This document shows positions 33,774 through 40,571 of a stretch of 64,000 nt of DNA, piece by piece (positions within the stretch are counted from its first letter, which is position 1; the number at the start of each line of letters is the position of its first letter). The notes under the pieces were generated by a model. The model did no database searches. It saw only the letters and a program-made list of their open reading frames with translations, and was not told the DNA's origin. This DNA is from Streptomyces niger (GTDB lineage Bacteria; Actinomycetota; Actinomycetes; Streptomycetales; Streptomycetaceae): assembly GCF_000718305.1 (NCBI RefSeq), contig NZ_JOFQ01000014.1, forward strand, positions 173,688 to 237,687, written 5' to 3'. The position numbers and the translations under genes were made by a program.

Positions 33774-34399
33774 TGGACCCGGCACCGCTGCTCGACCCCG
33801 TACGGCTGCTGCCGGCCGCCGGACGCGCCGCCGCCCCCTGGAGCAACGGGGGCGGCACCACCCGGGAGATCGCCGCCGGGCCGCCCGGCGCCGGCTGGTC
33901 CACCTTCGCCTGGCGGGTGAGCCTGGCGGACGTGGACCGGGACGGCCCGTACTCGCCGCTGCCCGGCGTCCGGCGCATCCTCACCATGGTGGCCGGGGCC
34001 GGCATGGAGCTGACCGTCGACGGGGTGCGGACGCCCGTCACCGAGCGGTTCCGGCCGGTGTCGTTCGCCGGTGGCGCCGCCACGGACTGCCGGCTCGCCG
34101 CGGGGCCCGTCGTCAACTTCAACGTCATGGTCCGGGACGGCCGGTGCACCGCCGACGTGGTGATGGCCCGCGGCCGGCACGCGGTGAGCGCCGCGCTGGG
34201 CCCGGACGGGGCGGTGCTGGTCGTGGCGGTGGCCGGCGAGGCGCTGCTGACGCCGGCGGCGGCCGGGGAGCCGGTGCGGCTCGGCCGGTACGACGCCGCG
34301 CTGCTGGCCGCCGGGACGGCTGCCGACCTCGACGCGGGCCCGGACGGTGTCGCCGCCGTCGTCACACTCGTCCCGTCCGTCACACCCGTCGGCGGCTGA
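33773..34399 (+). CDS. HutD-family protein
   Basis: A 208-residue HutD/Ves cupin-like protein. APWSNGGGTTREIAAGP is the family N-terminal signature, and FAWRVSLADVDRDGPYSPLP and CRLAAGPVVNFNVMVRDG follow. In pseudomonads HutD limits histidine-utilisation gene expression. No hut gene lies near this copy. Its start codon shares a base with the stop of the MDR gene, so the two are co-translated. Confidence 0.88.
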   Translation: MDPAPLLDPVRLLPAAGRAAAPWSNGGGTTREIAAGPPGAGWSTFAWRVSLADVDRDGPYSPLPGVRRILTMVAGAGMELTVDGVRTPVTERFRPVSFAGGAATDCRLAAGPVVNFNVMVRDGRCTADVVMARGRHAVSAALGPDGAVLVVAVAGEALLTPAAAGEPVRLGRYDAALLAAGTAADLDAGPDGVAAVVTLVPSVTPVGG

Positions 34400-34508
34400 T
34401 TCCCGCGCCCCTGCGCCGGCCGTGGGTGACCATGTGCCCAGGGATGGCGGAGGGGCGGCCGGGGGGCACCACTCGTTCGCCGGTGGGGATTTCGGCACAG
34501 GGGCGGAC

Positions 34509-35840
34509 ATGGGCTTACGGCGGCGTCGCGGGTTCTCACGCGGGACGGGACGGGCGACATCCGAGACGGCGCGGAGAGCCGGTCTCCGGTACGCGGCGGC
34601 GGGGGCGGCCACCGCGCTGGCGTTGACGCTCGGCGCGTGCGGCACGGGTGGTCCGGGGAGCGCGGACGTCACCCTGAAGGTGGTGGTGGCCGACGACGGC
34701 GCGGACGGCGACCATGCCACCACCGCGTACTGGAAGAGCCTGGTCGCCGCCTTCGAGAAGCGCCACCCGGACATCGCGGTCGACCTGGACCCGGTGGAGC
34801 GCAGCCGGCTGACCGAGGTGGTGGCGGACCGCGTCGCGGCCGGGGACGCGCCGGACATCGCGCAGACCGGCGCCTTCGCCTCGTACGCGCGGTCCGAACG
34901 GCTCTACAGCGCGGACCACCTGCTCTCCATCGCCACCCAGGCGGACTTCGTCCCCGCGCTGGCCAGGGCGGGCGAGATCAGCCACGTGCAGTACGGACTG
35001 CCGTTCCACGCGAGCACGCCGCGCCTCTTCTACCACACGAAGCTGTTCAAGAAGGCCGGTCTCGACGGCCCGCCGACCTCCTGGGCCAAACTGGCCGCGG
35101 ACGCCGCCGCGCTGCGGGAAGCGGGTGTGCGCACGCCGTACGCGCTGCAGCTGGGGCCCGAGGCCGCCGAGGACGAGGCGCTGAGCTGGCTGCTCGGCAA
35201 CGGCGGCGGCTACGTCGGGCTCGGCGGCAGCTGGATCCTGGACTCCCCGCAGAACGTCACCGCGCTCCGCGCCGTCCGCGACCGGCTCGTGGCCCCCGGC
35301 CTGACCGGCCCGAAGGGCGCCACCATGGACCGCAGCGAGGCGTACCGGGAGTTCGTCGACGGGAAGGTGGGGATGCTGCTCGCCCACCCGGCGCTGATGG
35401 CGCGCGCCGACCGGGCGCACGTGCCGTACCGGACGGCCCCGTTCCCGCGGCGGCAGGACGGCACCGCGACGCCGACCGGCCGCACGGACTGGCTGGTGGC
35501 GTTCCAGCAGCGCGGGCACCCCCGGGAGGCGGGCGCGTTCCTGGACTTCCTCTACAGCAGGCCGAACGTCACCCGGTACGCCGAGCAGCAGGGCACGCTG
35601 CCGGTCACCGTCCCGGCCGCGGAGGCGATGCGCGGCGACGGCCGCCGACGTGCGCTGTGGCCCTTCGTCGATCAGCTGCCGGACGCGCAGTTCCCGCAGT
35701 TGGACACGGTCGGCGGCCCGAAGGTGACCGCCGCGCTCCAGCAGCGGCTGGCCCGCGCCGTCAGCGAAGGCGGGGATCCCAAGGCCCTGCTCTCCGCGAT
35801 CCAGCACACGGCGGACAGCGAGATGTCGCAGGTCTCGTGA
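34509..35840 (+). CDS. Orphan extracellular solute-binding lipoprotein (sugar ABC type)
   Basis: A 443-residue SBP_bac_1 family protein. A long signal region (about 45 residues) carries an RRRRGFSRG basic start (twin-arginine-like RR), a hydrophobic core and the lipobox TLGACG. The mature part has FEKRHPDIAVDLDPVERSRL, GLPFHASTPRLFYHTKLFKK and FLDFLYSRPNVTRYAEQQG. It binds a sugar or oligosaccharide, but no permease or ATPase gene adjoins it. ATG 34509 follows a GGGGC site. Confidence 0.88.
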   Translation: MGLRRRRGFSRGTGRATSETARRAGLRYAAAGAATALALTLGACGTGGPGSADVTLKVVVADDGADGDHATTAYWKSLVAAFEKRHPDIAVDLDPVERSRLTEVVADRVAAGDAPDIAQTGAFASYARSERLYSADHLLSIATQADFVPALARAGEISHVQYGLPFHASTPRLFYHTKLFKKAGLDGPPTSWAKLAADAAALREAGVRTPYALQLGPEAAEDEALSWLLGNGGGYVGLGGSWILDSPQNVTALRAVRDRLVAPGLTGPKGATMDRSEAYREFVDGKVGMLLAHPALMARADRAHVPYRTAPFPRRQDGTATPTGRTDWLVAFQQRGHPREAGAFLDFLYSRPNVTRYAEQQGTLPVTVPAAEAMRGDGRRRALWPFVDQLPDAQFPQLDTVGGPKVTAALQQRLARAVSEGGDPKALLSAIQHTADSEMSQVS

Positions 35841-35898
35841 GCGGCCGTACCGGCGGCCCGTGTCGTACGGCGGAAGGGCCGGCGTCGCACCCCGCCGT

Positions 35899-35943
35899 GT
35901 CAACTACGGTTGACGCGGCGGGCGTGTCAACCTACATTGACAC
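35899..35943 (+). promoter_or_regulatory. Promoter with two overlapping operators
   Basis: A near-ideal promoter, TTGACG (35910-35915), 17 bp, TACATT (35933-35938), ends 6 nt before ATG 35945. Two perfect dyads of similar wording overlap it: GTCAAC-4-GTTGAC (35899-35914) on the -35 box and GTGTCAA-6-TTGACAC (35924-35943) on the -10 box. Their centres are 27 bp apart. Likely autoregulation by the encoded HTH protein. Confidence 0.75.
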
Positions 35944-35944
35944 C

Positions 35945-36154
35945 ATGACCGAAGCAACGGAACTCGCCGAGCGGGCGGGCGATCGGGACCCGCGCATCGG
36001 TTTGCGGGCCGTCGCCGCACTGCGCCGGCTGCTGGAGCAGCTGGAGGCCGTACAGGTGCGCAGCGCCCGCGCGAAGGGCTGGTCGTGGCAGGAGATCGCC
36101 GACGAGCTGGGCGTCAGCCGGCAGGCGGTCCACAAGAAGCACGGGAGGCGCTGA
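35945..36154 (+). CDS. Small helix-turn-helix protein
   Basis: A 69-residue protein with an N-terminal helix (TELAERAGDRDPRIGLRAVA, then ALRRLLEQLEAVQVRSARA) that may dimerise, and a C-terminal helix-turn-helix GWSWQEIADELGVSRQAVHK resembling sigma region 4. The stop overlaps the ATG of the Clp_N gene by one base, a common actinobacterial pairing. It probably binds the TGTCAA/TTGACA dyads upstream of its own start. Confidence 0.88.
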   Translation: MTEATELAERAGDRDPRIGLRAVAALRRLLEQLEAVQVRSARAKGWSWQEIADELGVSRQAVHKKHGRR

Positions 36155-36714
36155 TGTTCGAGAAGTTCACGGCAAGCGCGCGGGAGGTCGTGCGGGGTGC
36201 CGTCGCCTGCGCCGACCGTACGGGCAGCGGCACGGTGGGCGAGGAGGAGCTGCTCCTCGCCCTGCTGGACCGCGAGGGCACGCCGGCGGCCGGCGCACTG
36301 GCGGCGCTCGGGGTGACCGCGCGCCGGGCGGCGGTGACGGAGGCGCTGGCGCAGGCGCGCCGCCGCGGCGACCCGCCGTCGGAGGTGTCGGCCGACACCG
36401 TGGCCCTGGCCGGGCTCGGCATCGACGTCGAGGAGATCGTCTCGCGGGTGGAGGCCGAGCACGGCGTCGGCGCGCTGGCGCGGCCGAAGGCGCGCGGGCG
36501 GTTCGGGCGGCGCCCGTTCAGCCGCGAGGCGAAGAGCGTCCTGGAGCGTTCGCTGCGGATCGCCCTCGGCCGCGGCGAGAAGCACATCGGCGACGAGCAC
36601 CTGCTGCTCGCGCTGACCACGGGCACCGGCGTGGCCACGGCCGTCCTGGCGGACCACGGCGTGACCCGCGCCGAGGTCGAGCGGGTGCTCGCCGAACCGT
36701 CCCGGGCGGCCTGA
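36154..36714 (+). CDS. Clp N-terminal-domain protein (ClpC-like N repeats only)
   Basis: A 186-residue protein of two Clp_N repeats: MFEKFTASAREVVRGAVACA with GEEELLLALLD, and FSREAKSVLERSLRIALGRG with HIGDEHLLLALT. It has no AAA ATPase domain, so it cannot unfold proteins itself. It may act as an adaptor that competes for or presents substrates to ClpC. Translationally coupled to the HTH gene, with GGAGG 5 nt before the ATG. Confidence 0.9.
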   Translation: MFEKFTASAREVVRGAVACADRTGSGTVGEEELLLALLDREGTPAAGALAALGVTARRAAVTEALAQARRRGDPPSEVSADTVALAGLGIDVEEIVSRVEAEHGVGALARPKARGRFGRRPFSREAKSVLERSLRIALGRGEKHIGDEHLLLALTTGTGVATAVLADHGVTRAEVERVLAEPSRAA

Positions 36715-36748
36715 CGGCGACGGCCCGGCGGGCGCCGCGGGCGGGGCG

Positions 36749-37627
36749 TCAGTAGGCGACCCGGATCCGACCGATGCCGAGGGTGGTGGTCTTCGGCAGG
36801 TGCCCGGACTCGAAGACGGCGGCCAGCAGCGGGTTGATCAGCTGGGCGAGGCGGTCGGCGCGGGCCCGGCCCAGCGCCCGCCAGGGACCCGCGGCCAGCC
36901 GGTCCGTCAGCCGCTCGATCTCCTCCCGGCCCTCGCGGGCCCGGTCGGTGGCCTGCCCGTCGGGCGCTATCCAGCCGCGCGCGGCGAGCCGGTCCCGGGC
37001 CTGGCGCCACTCCTGCGGGGTCCAGCCACGGCTGCGGAAGCGCTCCTCGGGGGCCGCGCCCACCGCGGCGAAGGAGACCAGGGACTCGCACGGGTCGAGG
37101 CCGGCGGTGAGCAGCGCGGCCAGATGCCCGTCGCCGCGGTGCTCGCGCAACACGGTCAGCGCCTGCCACAGCTCCAGGTGCGGCTCGGTGGGCCAGGGCA
37201 GGTCCAGGTTGGCGGCGGCCAGCGGGCGGGCGGCGGGGATCGCGTTCTCCGCGGCCTGTCGGGCGAGCCGGGCCGCCTCGGCGAGCTGATCCGGGGTCAG
37301 CCGGTCGCCCGCCAGTCGGCGCAGCACCCGGTCCATCGCCCGCAACCGGGCCTCAAGGACCTTGGCGGGGGCGGCGGTCGACCAGATCAGCGGCACGTAC
37401 TGCTCGACCATCCGCGGGCTGAAGCTGTAGTAGGTGGCGGAGACCAGTTCGGGCCCGGCGGCCCCCAGGGGTGCGGTGCGCCAGGCGAAGTAGCTGGGCC
37501 AGCGGGTACCGATGTCGTACCCGAGCGCCGCCGCTTCCTCGAACGCCTCGGGGGAGTAGTAGAGGGTGGCGTGCAGCGGTTCGAGCTGGTGCCACAGCCG
37601 ACGGGCAACCGCGGGATATTCGGACAT
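36749..37627 (-). CDS. SCO6745/SalK-like conserved protein
   Basis: A 292-residue protein of the actinobacterial SCO6745/SalK group. VARRLWHQLEPLHATLYYSP is the N-terminal signature and GYDIGTRWPSYFAWRTAPLG follows. The C-terminal half (FRSRGWTPQEWRQARDRLAA, then GWIAPDGQATDRAREGREEI) looks like a winged helix with a MarR-like wing. A DNA-binding role is possible but unproven. ATG 37627 has GAGG 7 nt upstream. The in-frame ATG at 37648 lacks a site. Confidence 0.85.
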   Translation of the reverse strand: MSEYPAVARRLWHQLEPLHATLYYSPEAFEEAAALGYDIGTRWPSYFAWRTAPLGAAGPELVSATYYSFSPRMVEQYVPLIWSTAAPAKVLEARLRAMDRVLRRLAGDRLTPDQLAEAARLARQAAENAIPAARPLAAANLDLPWPTEPHLELWQALTVLREHRGDGHLAALLTAGLDPCESLVSFAAVGAAPEERFRSRGWTPQEWRQARDRLAARGWIAPDGQATDRAREGREEIERLTDRLAAGPWRALGRARADRLAQLINPLLAAVFESGHLPKTTTLGIGRIRVAY

Positions 37628-37742
37628 CGCACACCTCATGGCCTTCAAGATCCCTATGAGCGAGAAGAGTTGACTCTAAGCGTGGGCAAGGCCAGGGGTC
37701 TACGGAACGCCGTAGTCGGTCCGAAGGGGACGAACGGCCCTG

Positions 37743-37788
37743 CGAAGGGCCGGGTGCCCCGATTACGCGGGGTGAACCCGGCCCTTCG
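37743..37788 (-). terminator. Terminator of the PadR-DUF4097 operon
   Basis: 13-bp perfect outer stem (37743-37755 with 37776-37788) with an inner CCCCG/CGGGG stem, starting 17 bp past the PadR-gene stop on the minus strand. Confidence 0.75.
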
Positions 37789-37805
37789 AAAATGACCGTG
37801 TGTGA

Positions 37806-38837
37806 CTATCGTGCGGAGCGACGCAAGAGCGCATTGATGTGCGCCGCGGTGGCCGCGAGCTGTCGGCGCGCCTCCGCCACCTGCTCCTCGTCGACGCCGT
37901 GGTCGCGCGCGGCGTCGCGGACGTCGTCCCGGAACCGGTCCAGCAGTCGGTCCAGGTCGCGGGCCGGGTCGCCGGTGGTCGGATCGTTCGCCCACGCCGG
38001 GGTGGGCGGGGCGGCCGCGGCGGTCCCGGGGGCCGGCTCCTTGGTGAGGTCGGTGGGGCCCGCGGGCCCGGCCGGGCCGGTGAGGCCGTCCGTGAAACGG
38101 CCGACCTCGCGGGAGACCTCGGACAGCGCCTCGCGCACCGCCCCCTGCCAGTCGCCCGCGCGCACATGGTCCTGGGTCTTCTCCTGCACCCGCCGGATGG
38201 CCTCCTGCACCTCCTCGCGCGCGGAGTCCTTGGCGGTCCTGGCCTGCTTGCGGGCGCGCTGCGCCTCCTGCTTGGCCCGCCGGCTCTCCTCCTTGGCCCG
38301 CCGGGCCTGCTCCTTCCACTCCTCCTTGGCGCGGCGGAACTCCTCCTTGGCCTGCCGCCAGGCGTCCGGGTCGCCGTAGGCGCGGTCGAAGAAGTCCGAC
38401 GGGCCGGGGGATCCCTGCGGCGCGCCTCCGCCGGGGCGCGCACCGCCCCGGCGGGTGGCCTGCGCGGCCTCGCGCAGCTCGCGGCGCAGGTCGCGTGCCG
38501 AGCCGCTGACGTCCTCGCGGATGTCGGAGGCCAGTGCGGCCACCGACTCCCGGATCTCCAGCTCCAGTTCGGCCAGTTCGCCGCCGCGCGCGGCCAGTTC
38601 GGCGCGGCCCGCGTCGGTGATGGAGTACACCTTGCGGCCGCCCTCGGTGGCGTGCGTGACCAGGCCCTCGTCGGAGAGCTTGGCCAGCCGCGGGTAGACG
38701 GTGCCGGCGGAGGGCGCGTACAGGCCCTGGAAGCGCTCCTCCAGCAGCCGGATGATCTCGTAGCCGTGGCGGGGCGCCTCGTCCAGCAGCTTCAGCAGGT
38801 ACAGGCGGAGGCGGCCGTGTGCGAAGACGGGGGGCAT
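37806..38837 (-). CDS. PadR-family regulator with long coiled-coil tail
   Basis: A 343-residue regulator. The winged-helix PadR domain (1-90) has LKLLDEAPRHGYEIIRLLEE, SAGTVYPRLAKLSDEGLV and YSITDAGRAELAARG. Residues about 150-225 form a highly charged Lys/Glu/Arg coiled coil (AKEEWKEQARRAKEESRRAK). The C-terminal 60 residues contain a second helical domain. It is much longer than a typical PadR (about 110-180). It lies 3 bp behind the DUF4097 gene in one operon and probably binds the ATATCGTGTTC dyad upstream. Confidence 0.88.
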   Translation of the reverse strand: MPPVFAHGRLRLYLLKLLDEAPRHGYEIIRLLEERFQGLYAPSAGTVYPRLAKLSDEGLVTHATEGGRKVYSITDAGRAELAARGGELAELELEIRESVAALASDIREDVSGSARDLRRELREAAQATRRGGARPGGGAPQGSPGPSDFFDRAYGDPDAWRQAKEEFRRAKEEWKEQARRAKEESRRAKQEAQRARKQARTAKDSAREEVQEAIRRVQEKTQDHVRAGDWQGAVREALSEVSREVGRFTDGLTGPAGPAGPTDLTKEPAPGTAAAAPPTPAWANDPTTGDPARDLDRLLDRFRDDVRDAARDHGVDEEQVAEARRQLAATAAHINALLRRSAR

Positions 38838-38840
38838 GGC

Positions 38841-39719
38841 TTACAGCACCTTCTTGTCGGCGGGCGGGTCGGCGGGGGCGTCCTCGGCGGGCGGGCGGCT
38901 CAGCAGCGCCAGGGAGCCGGAGACGGTGGTGACCTTCAGGCGGCCGGTGCCCGCGCCGAGCCGCCCGGTGATGCTCTTGGTGCCCCACTGGCCGCCGACC
39001 CGCAGATCGTCGAAGGCGTTGGAGACGGAGCCGCTGGTGGTACTGGCCTCCACCTCGGCGTCGGCCGGGTCCGGCAGTCGGATGGCGACCTCGCCGGAGA
39101 CCGTCGTCAGGTGCACGTCGGTGCCCTTGGCCGCCGGGTCCAGGTCCACGACCATGCCGCCGGTGACCGTCTCGGCGCGCACCGAACTGCCGCCGCCGTC
39201 GATGACGGTCAGGTCCCCGGAGACGGACTGGAACCGCAGGTCGCCGGTGACGGCCTGGGCCTCGACCGTGCCGGTGACGGTCTCGGCCCTGACCGGCCCG
39301 GTGAGCCGGACCAGAGTGCTGTCGCCGGAGACGCCGCGCAGCTCCGTGCGCCCGGCGACGCCGGAGACCACCGCGCTCGCGCCGACCGCGCCGACCTCGA
39401 CCCGGGCGGCGGCCGGCACGGTCACCGAGACGACGGCCGAGCGCTGCCACCCGCGGCCGTCGAGGAACTTCAGCAGCCCGCGCCAGGGCAGGTCCTCGTA
39501 GCCGACGGTGAGGGTGCCGCGGTCGTAGGAGACGACCAGCGGCGGGCCCTTGATCTCGGTGACCTCGATGCGCGTACGGTCGGCCGTCGCGCTGCCGACG
39601 ACGTTGACCGTGCCGCCGTACAGCCGTACCTGCAGCGCGTTCACCGGTACGTCGACGTCGAGCGTGCGCGGCCCGGTCACCTCGACCGGGCCGTCCGGCC
39701 ACTCTTCCCTGACGGACAT
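38841..39719 (-). CDS. DUF4097-family beta-strand repeat protein
   Basis: A 292-residue protein built of short repeated beta strands with the rhythm V.TVSGD, VSGDLTV, ETVTGGM and TTVSGEV, giving a right-handed beta-helix/adhesin-like fold (DUF4097, putative adhesin). No signal peptide or membrane segment, so it appears cytosolic. GGAGG 5 nt before ATG 39719. First gene of the operon with the PadR regulator. Such DUF4097-PadR pairs resemble envelope-stress loops, but the ligand is unknown. Confidence 0.88.
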   Translation of the reverse strand: MSVREEWPDGPVEVTGPRTLDVDVPVNALQVRLYGGTVNVVGSATADRTRIEVTEIKGPPLVVSYDRGTLTVGYEDLPWRGLLKFLDGRGWQRSAVVSVTVPAAARVEVGAVGASAVVSGVAGRTELRGVSGDSTLVRLTGPVRAETVTGTVEAQAVTGDLRFQSVSGDLTVIDGGGSSVRAETVTGGMVVDLDPAAKGTDVHLTTVSGEVAIRLPDPADAEVEASTTSGSVSNAFDDLRVGGQWGTKSITGRLGAGTGRLKVTTVSGSLALLSRPPAEDAPADPPADKKVL

Positions 39720-39753
39720 GACGGGCCTCCCCTGTGTGGACGGGCAACGCAAC

Positions 39754-39802
39754 ATATCGTGTTCCCTGCAGAACACGATATATCGCGGTGTCGCCACGTC
39801 AA
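39754..39802 (-). promoter_or_regulatory. Promoter and PadR operator of the DUF4097-PadR operon
   Basis: On the minus strand TTGACG (39797-39802), 16 bp, TATCGT (39775-39780). A perfect 11-bp dyad ATATCGTGTTC-6-GAACACGATAT (39754-39781) covers the -10 and the start site, as expected for an autorepressed PadR operon. Confidence 0.75.
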
Positions 39803-39833
39803 GCACCGCGCGGTCGGCCCTCCTCGCCCGCTC

Positions 39834-40016
39834 CTACTCGTCGTCGTCCTCGTCGTCCAGGCGCGCCAGCCACGTCGCCAGTCGCTCCACCGGGACCTCG
39901 AAGTCGGGGTTGAGGTCGACGAACGTGCGCAGCTGCTCGGCGACCCAGCCGAGGGTCACCTCCTCCTCGCCGCGCCGGCTCTCCAGCTCCTCGATGCCTC
40001 GGTCGGTGAAATACAC
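39834..40016 (-). CDS. DUF6104-family small protein
   Basis: A 60-residue acidic protein: MYFTDRGIEELESRRGEEEV, then TLGWVAEQLRTFVDLNPDFE and a C-terminal Asp/Glu run. It is a short conserved Streptomyces family of unknown role, probably all-helical. It stands alone at the edge of the + strand island. A clear ribosome site is not evident. Confidence 0.8.
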   Translation of the reverse strand: MYFTDRGIEELESRRGEEEVTLGWVAEQLRTFVDLNPDFEVPVERLATWLARLDDEDDDE

Positions 40017-40142
40017 GTGAGTGCTCCGCTAAAGGGGTAGGGGTAAGACATTCCAGGTCAGGATAGGCAGCCGCGGTCCGGTGGGCCGCATCGGCACCGA
40101 CCGCCCGGCCGCCCTCCTGGCGCAGTTGCAGCGGGGGGTGGC

Positions 40143-40571
40143 ATGAGCGAGGACACCAAGCGTGTCGCACGCATAGAACTGCCGGACGGCACGCCCGTCT
40201 GGGCCCGGATATCCGGCGCCGAAGCGCTCCTGCCGGCGCAGCGGAGCGCGGCGTACGTGGACAGCGGCCGGCGCGCGGGAGAAGGCGCCGACTACGCCGA
40301 CAGCGGCTTCCTCACCGATCGCGTCCTCGGCCGGATGGAGAGCCTGGACGGGCTGGTGCACGGCGTCGCCCGGTCGCTGGCGGGGGCGCTGCGGGGGCTG
40401 CGGCCCGACGAGGTCAGCGTGCAGTTCGGGATCGAGCTGAGCGGCAAGTCCGGCAGCCTGGTCGGGCTGCTCGCGGACGGCGAGGCCAAGGCCGCCATCA
40501 ACGTCACCCTCACCTGGCAGGGCGGCCCGCCCGCCGACCTGGCGGAGGGCGGGACCGGGGGCGGCGCATGA
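40143..40571 (+). CDS. CU044_2847-family protein, Trypco1 domain (module A)
   Basis: A 142-residue protein of the trypsin-co-occurring domain 1 family. The N-terminal strand RVARIELPDGTPVWARISG is followed by helices (LTDRVLGRMESLDGLVHGVA) and the conserved end PDEVSVQFGIELSGKSGSLV plus INVTLTW. In known loci it always neighbours trypsin-like or AAA/CHAT conflict effectors, and may act as a recruiting or inhibitory partner. It overlaps the protease gene by 4 nt (ATGA). A paralogue heads module B at 53346. First gene of the island. Confidence 0.9.
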   Translation: MSEDTKRVARIELPDGTPVWARISGAEALLPAQRSAAYVDSGRRAGEGADYADSGFLTDRVLGRMESLDGLVHGVARSLAGALRGLRPDEVSVQFGIELSGKSGSLVGLLADGEAKAAINVTLTWQGGPPADLAEGGTGGGA

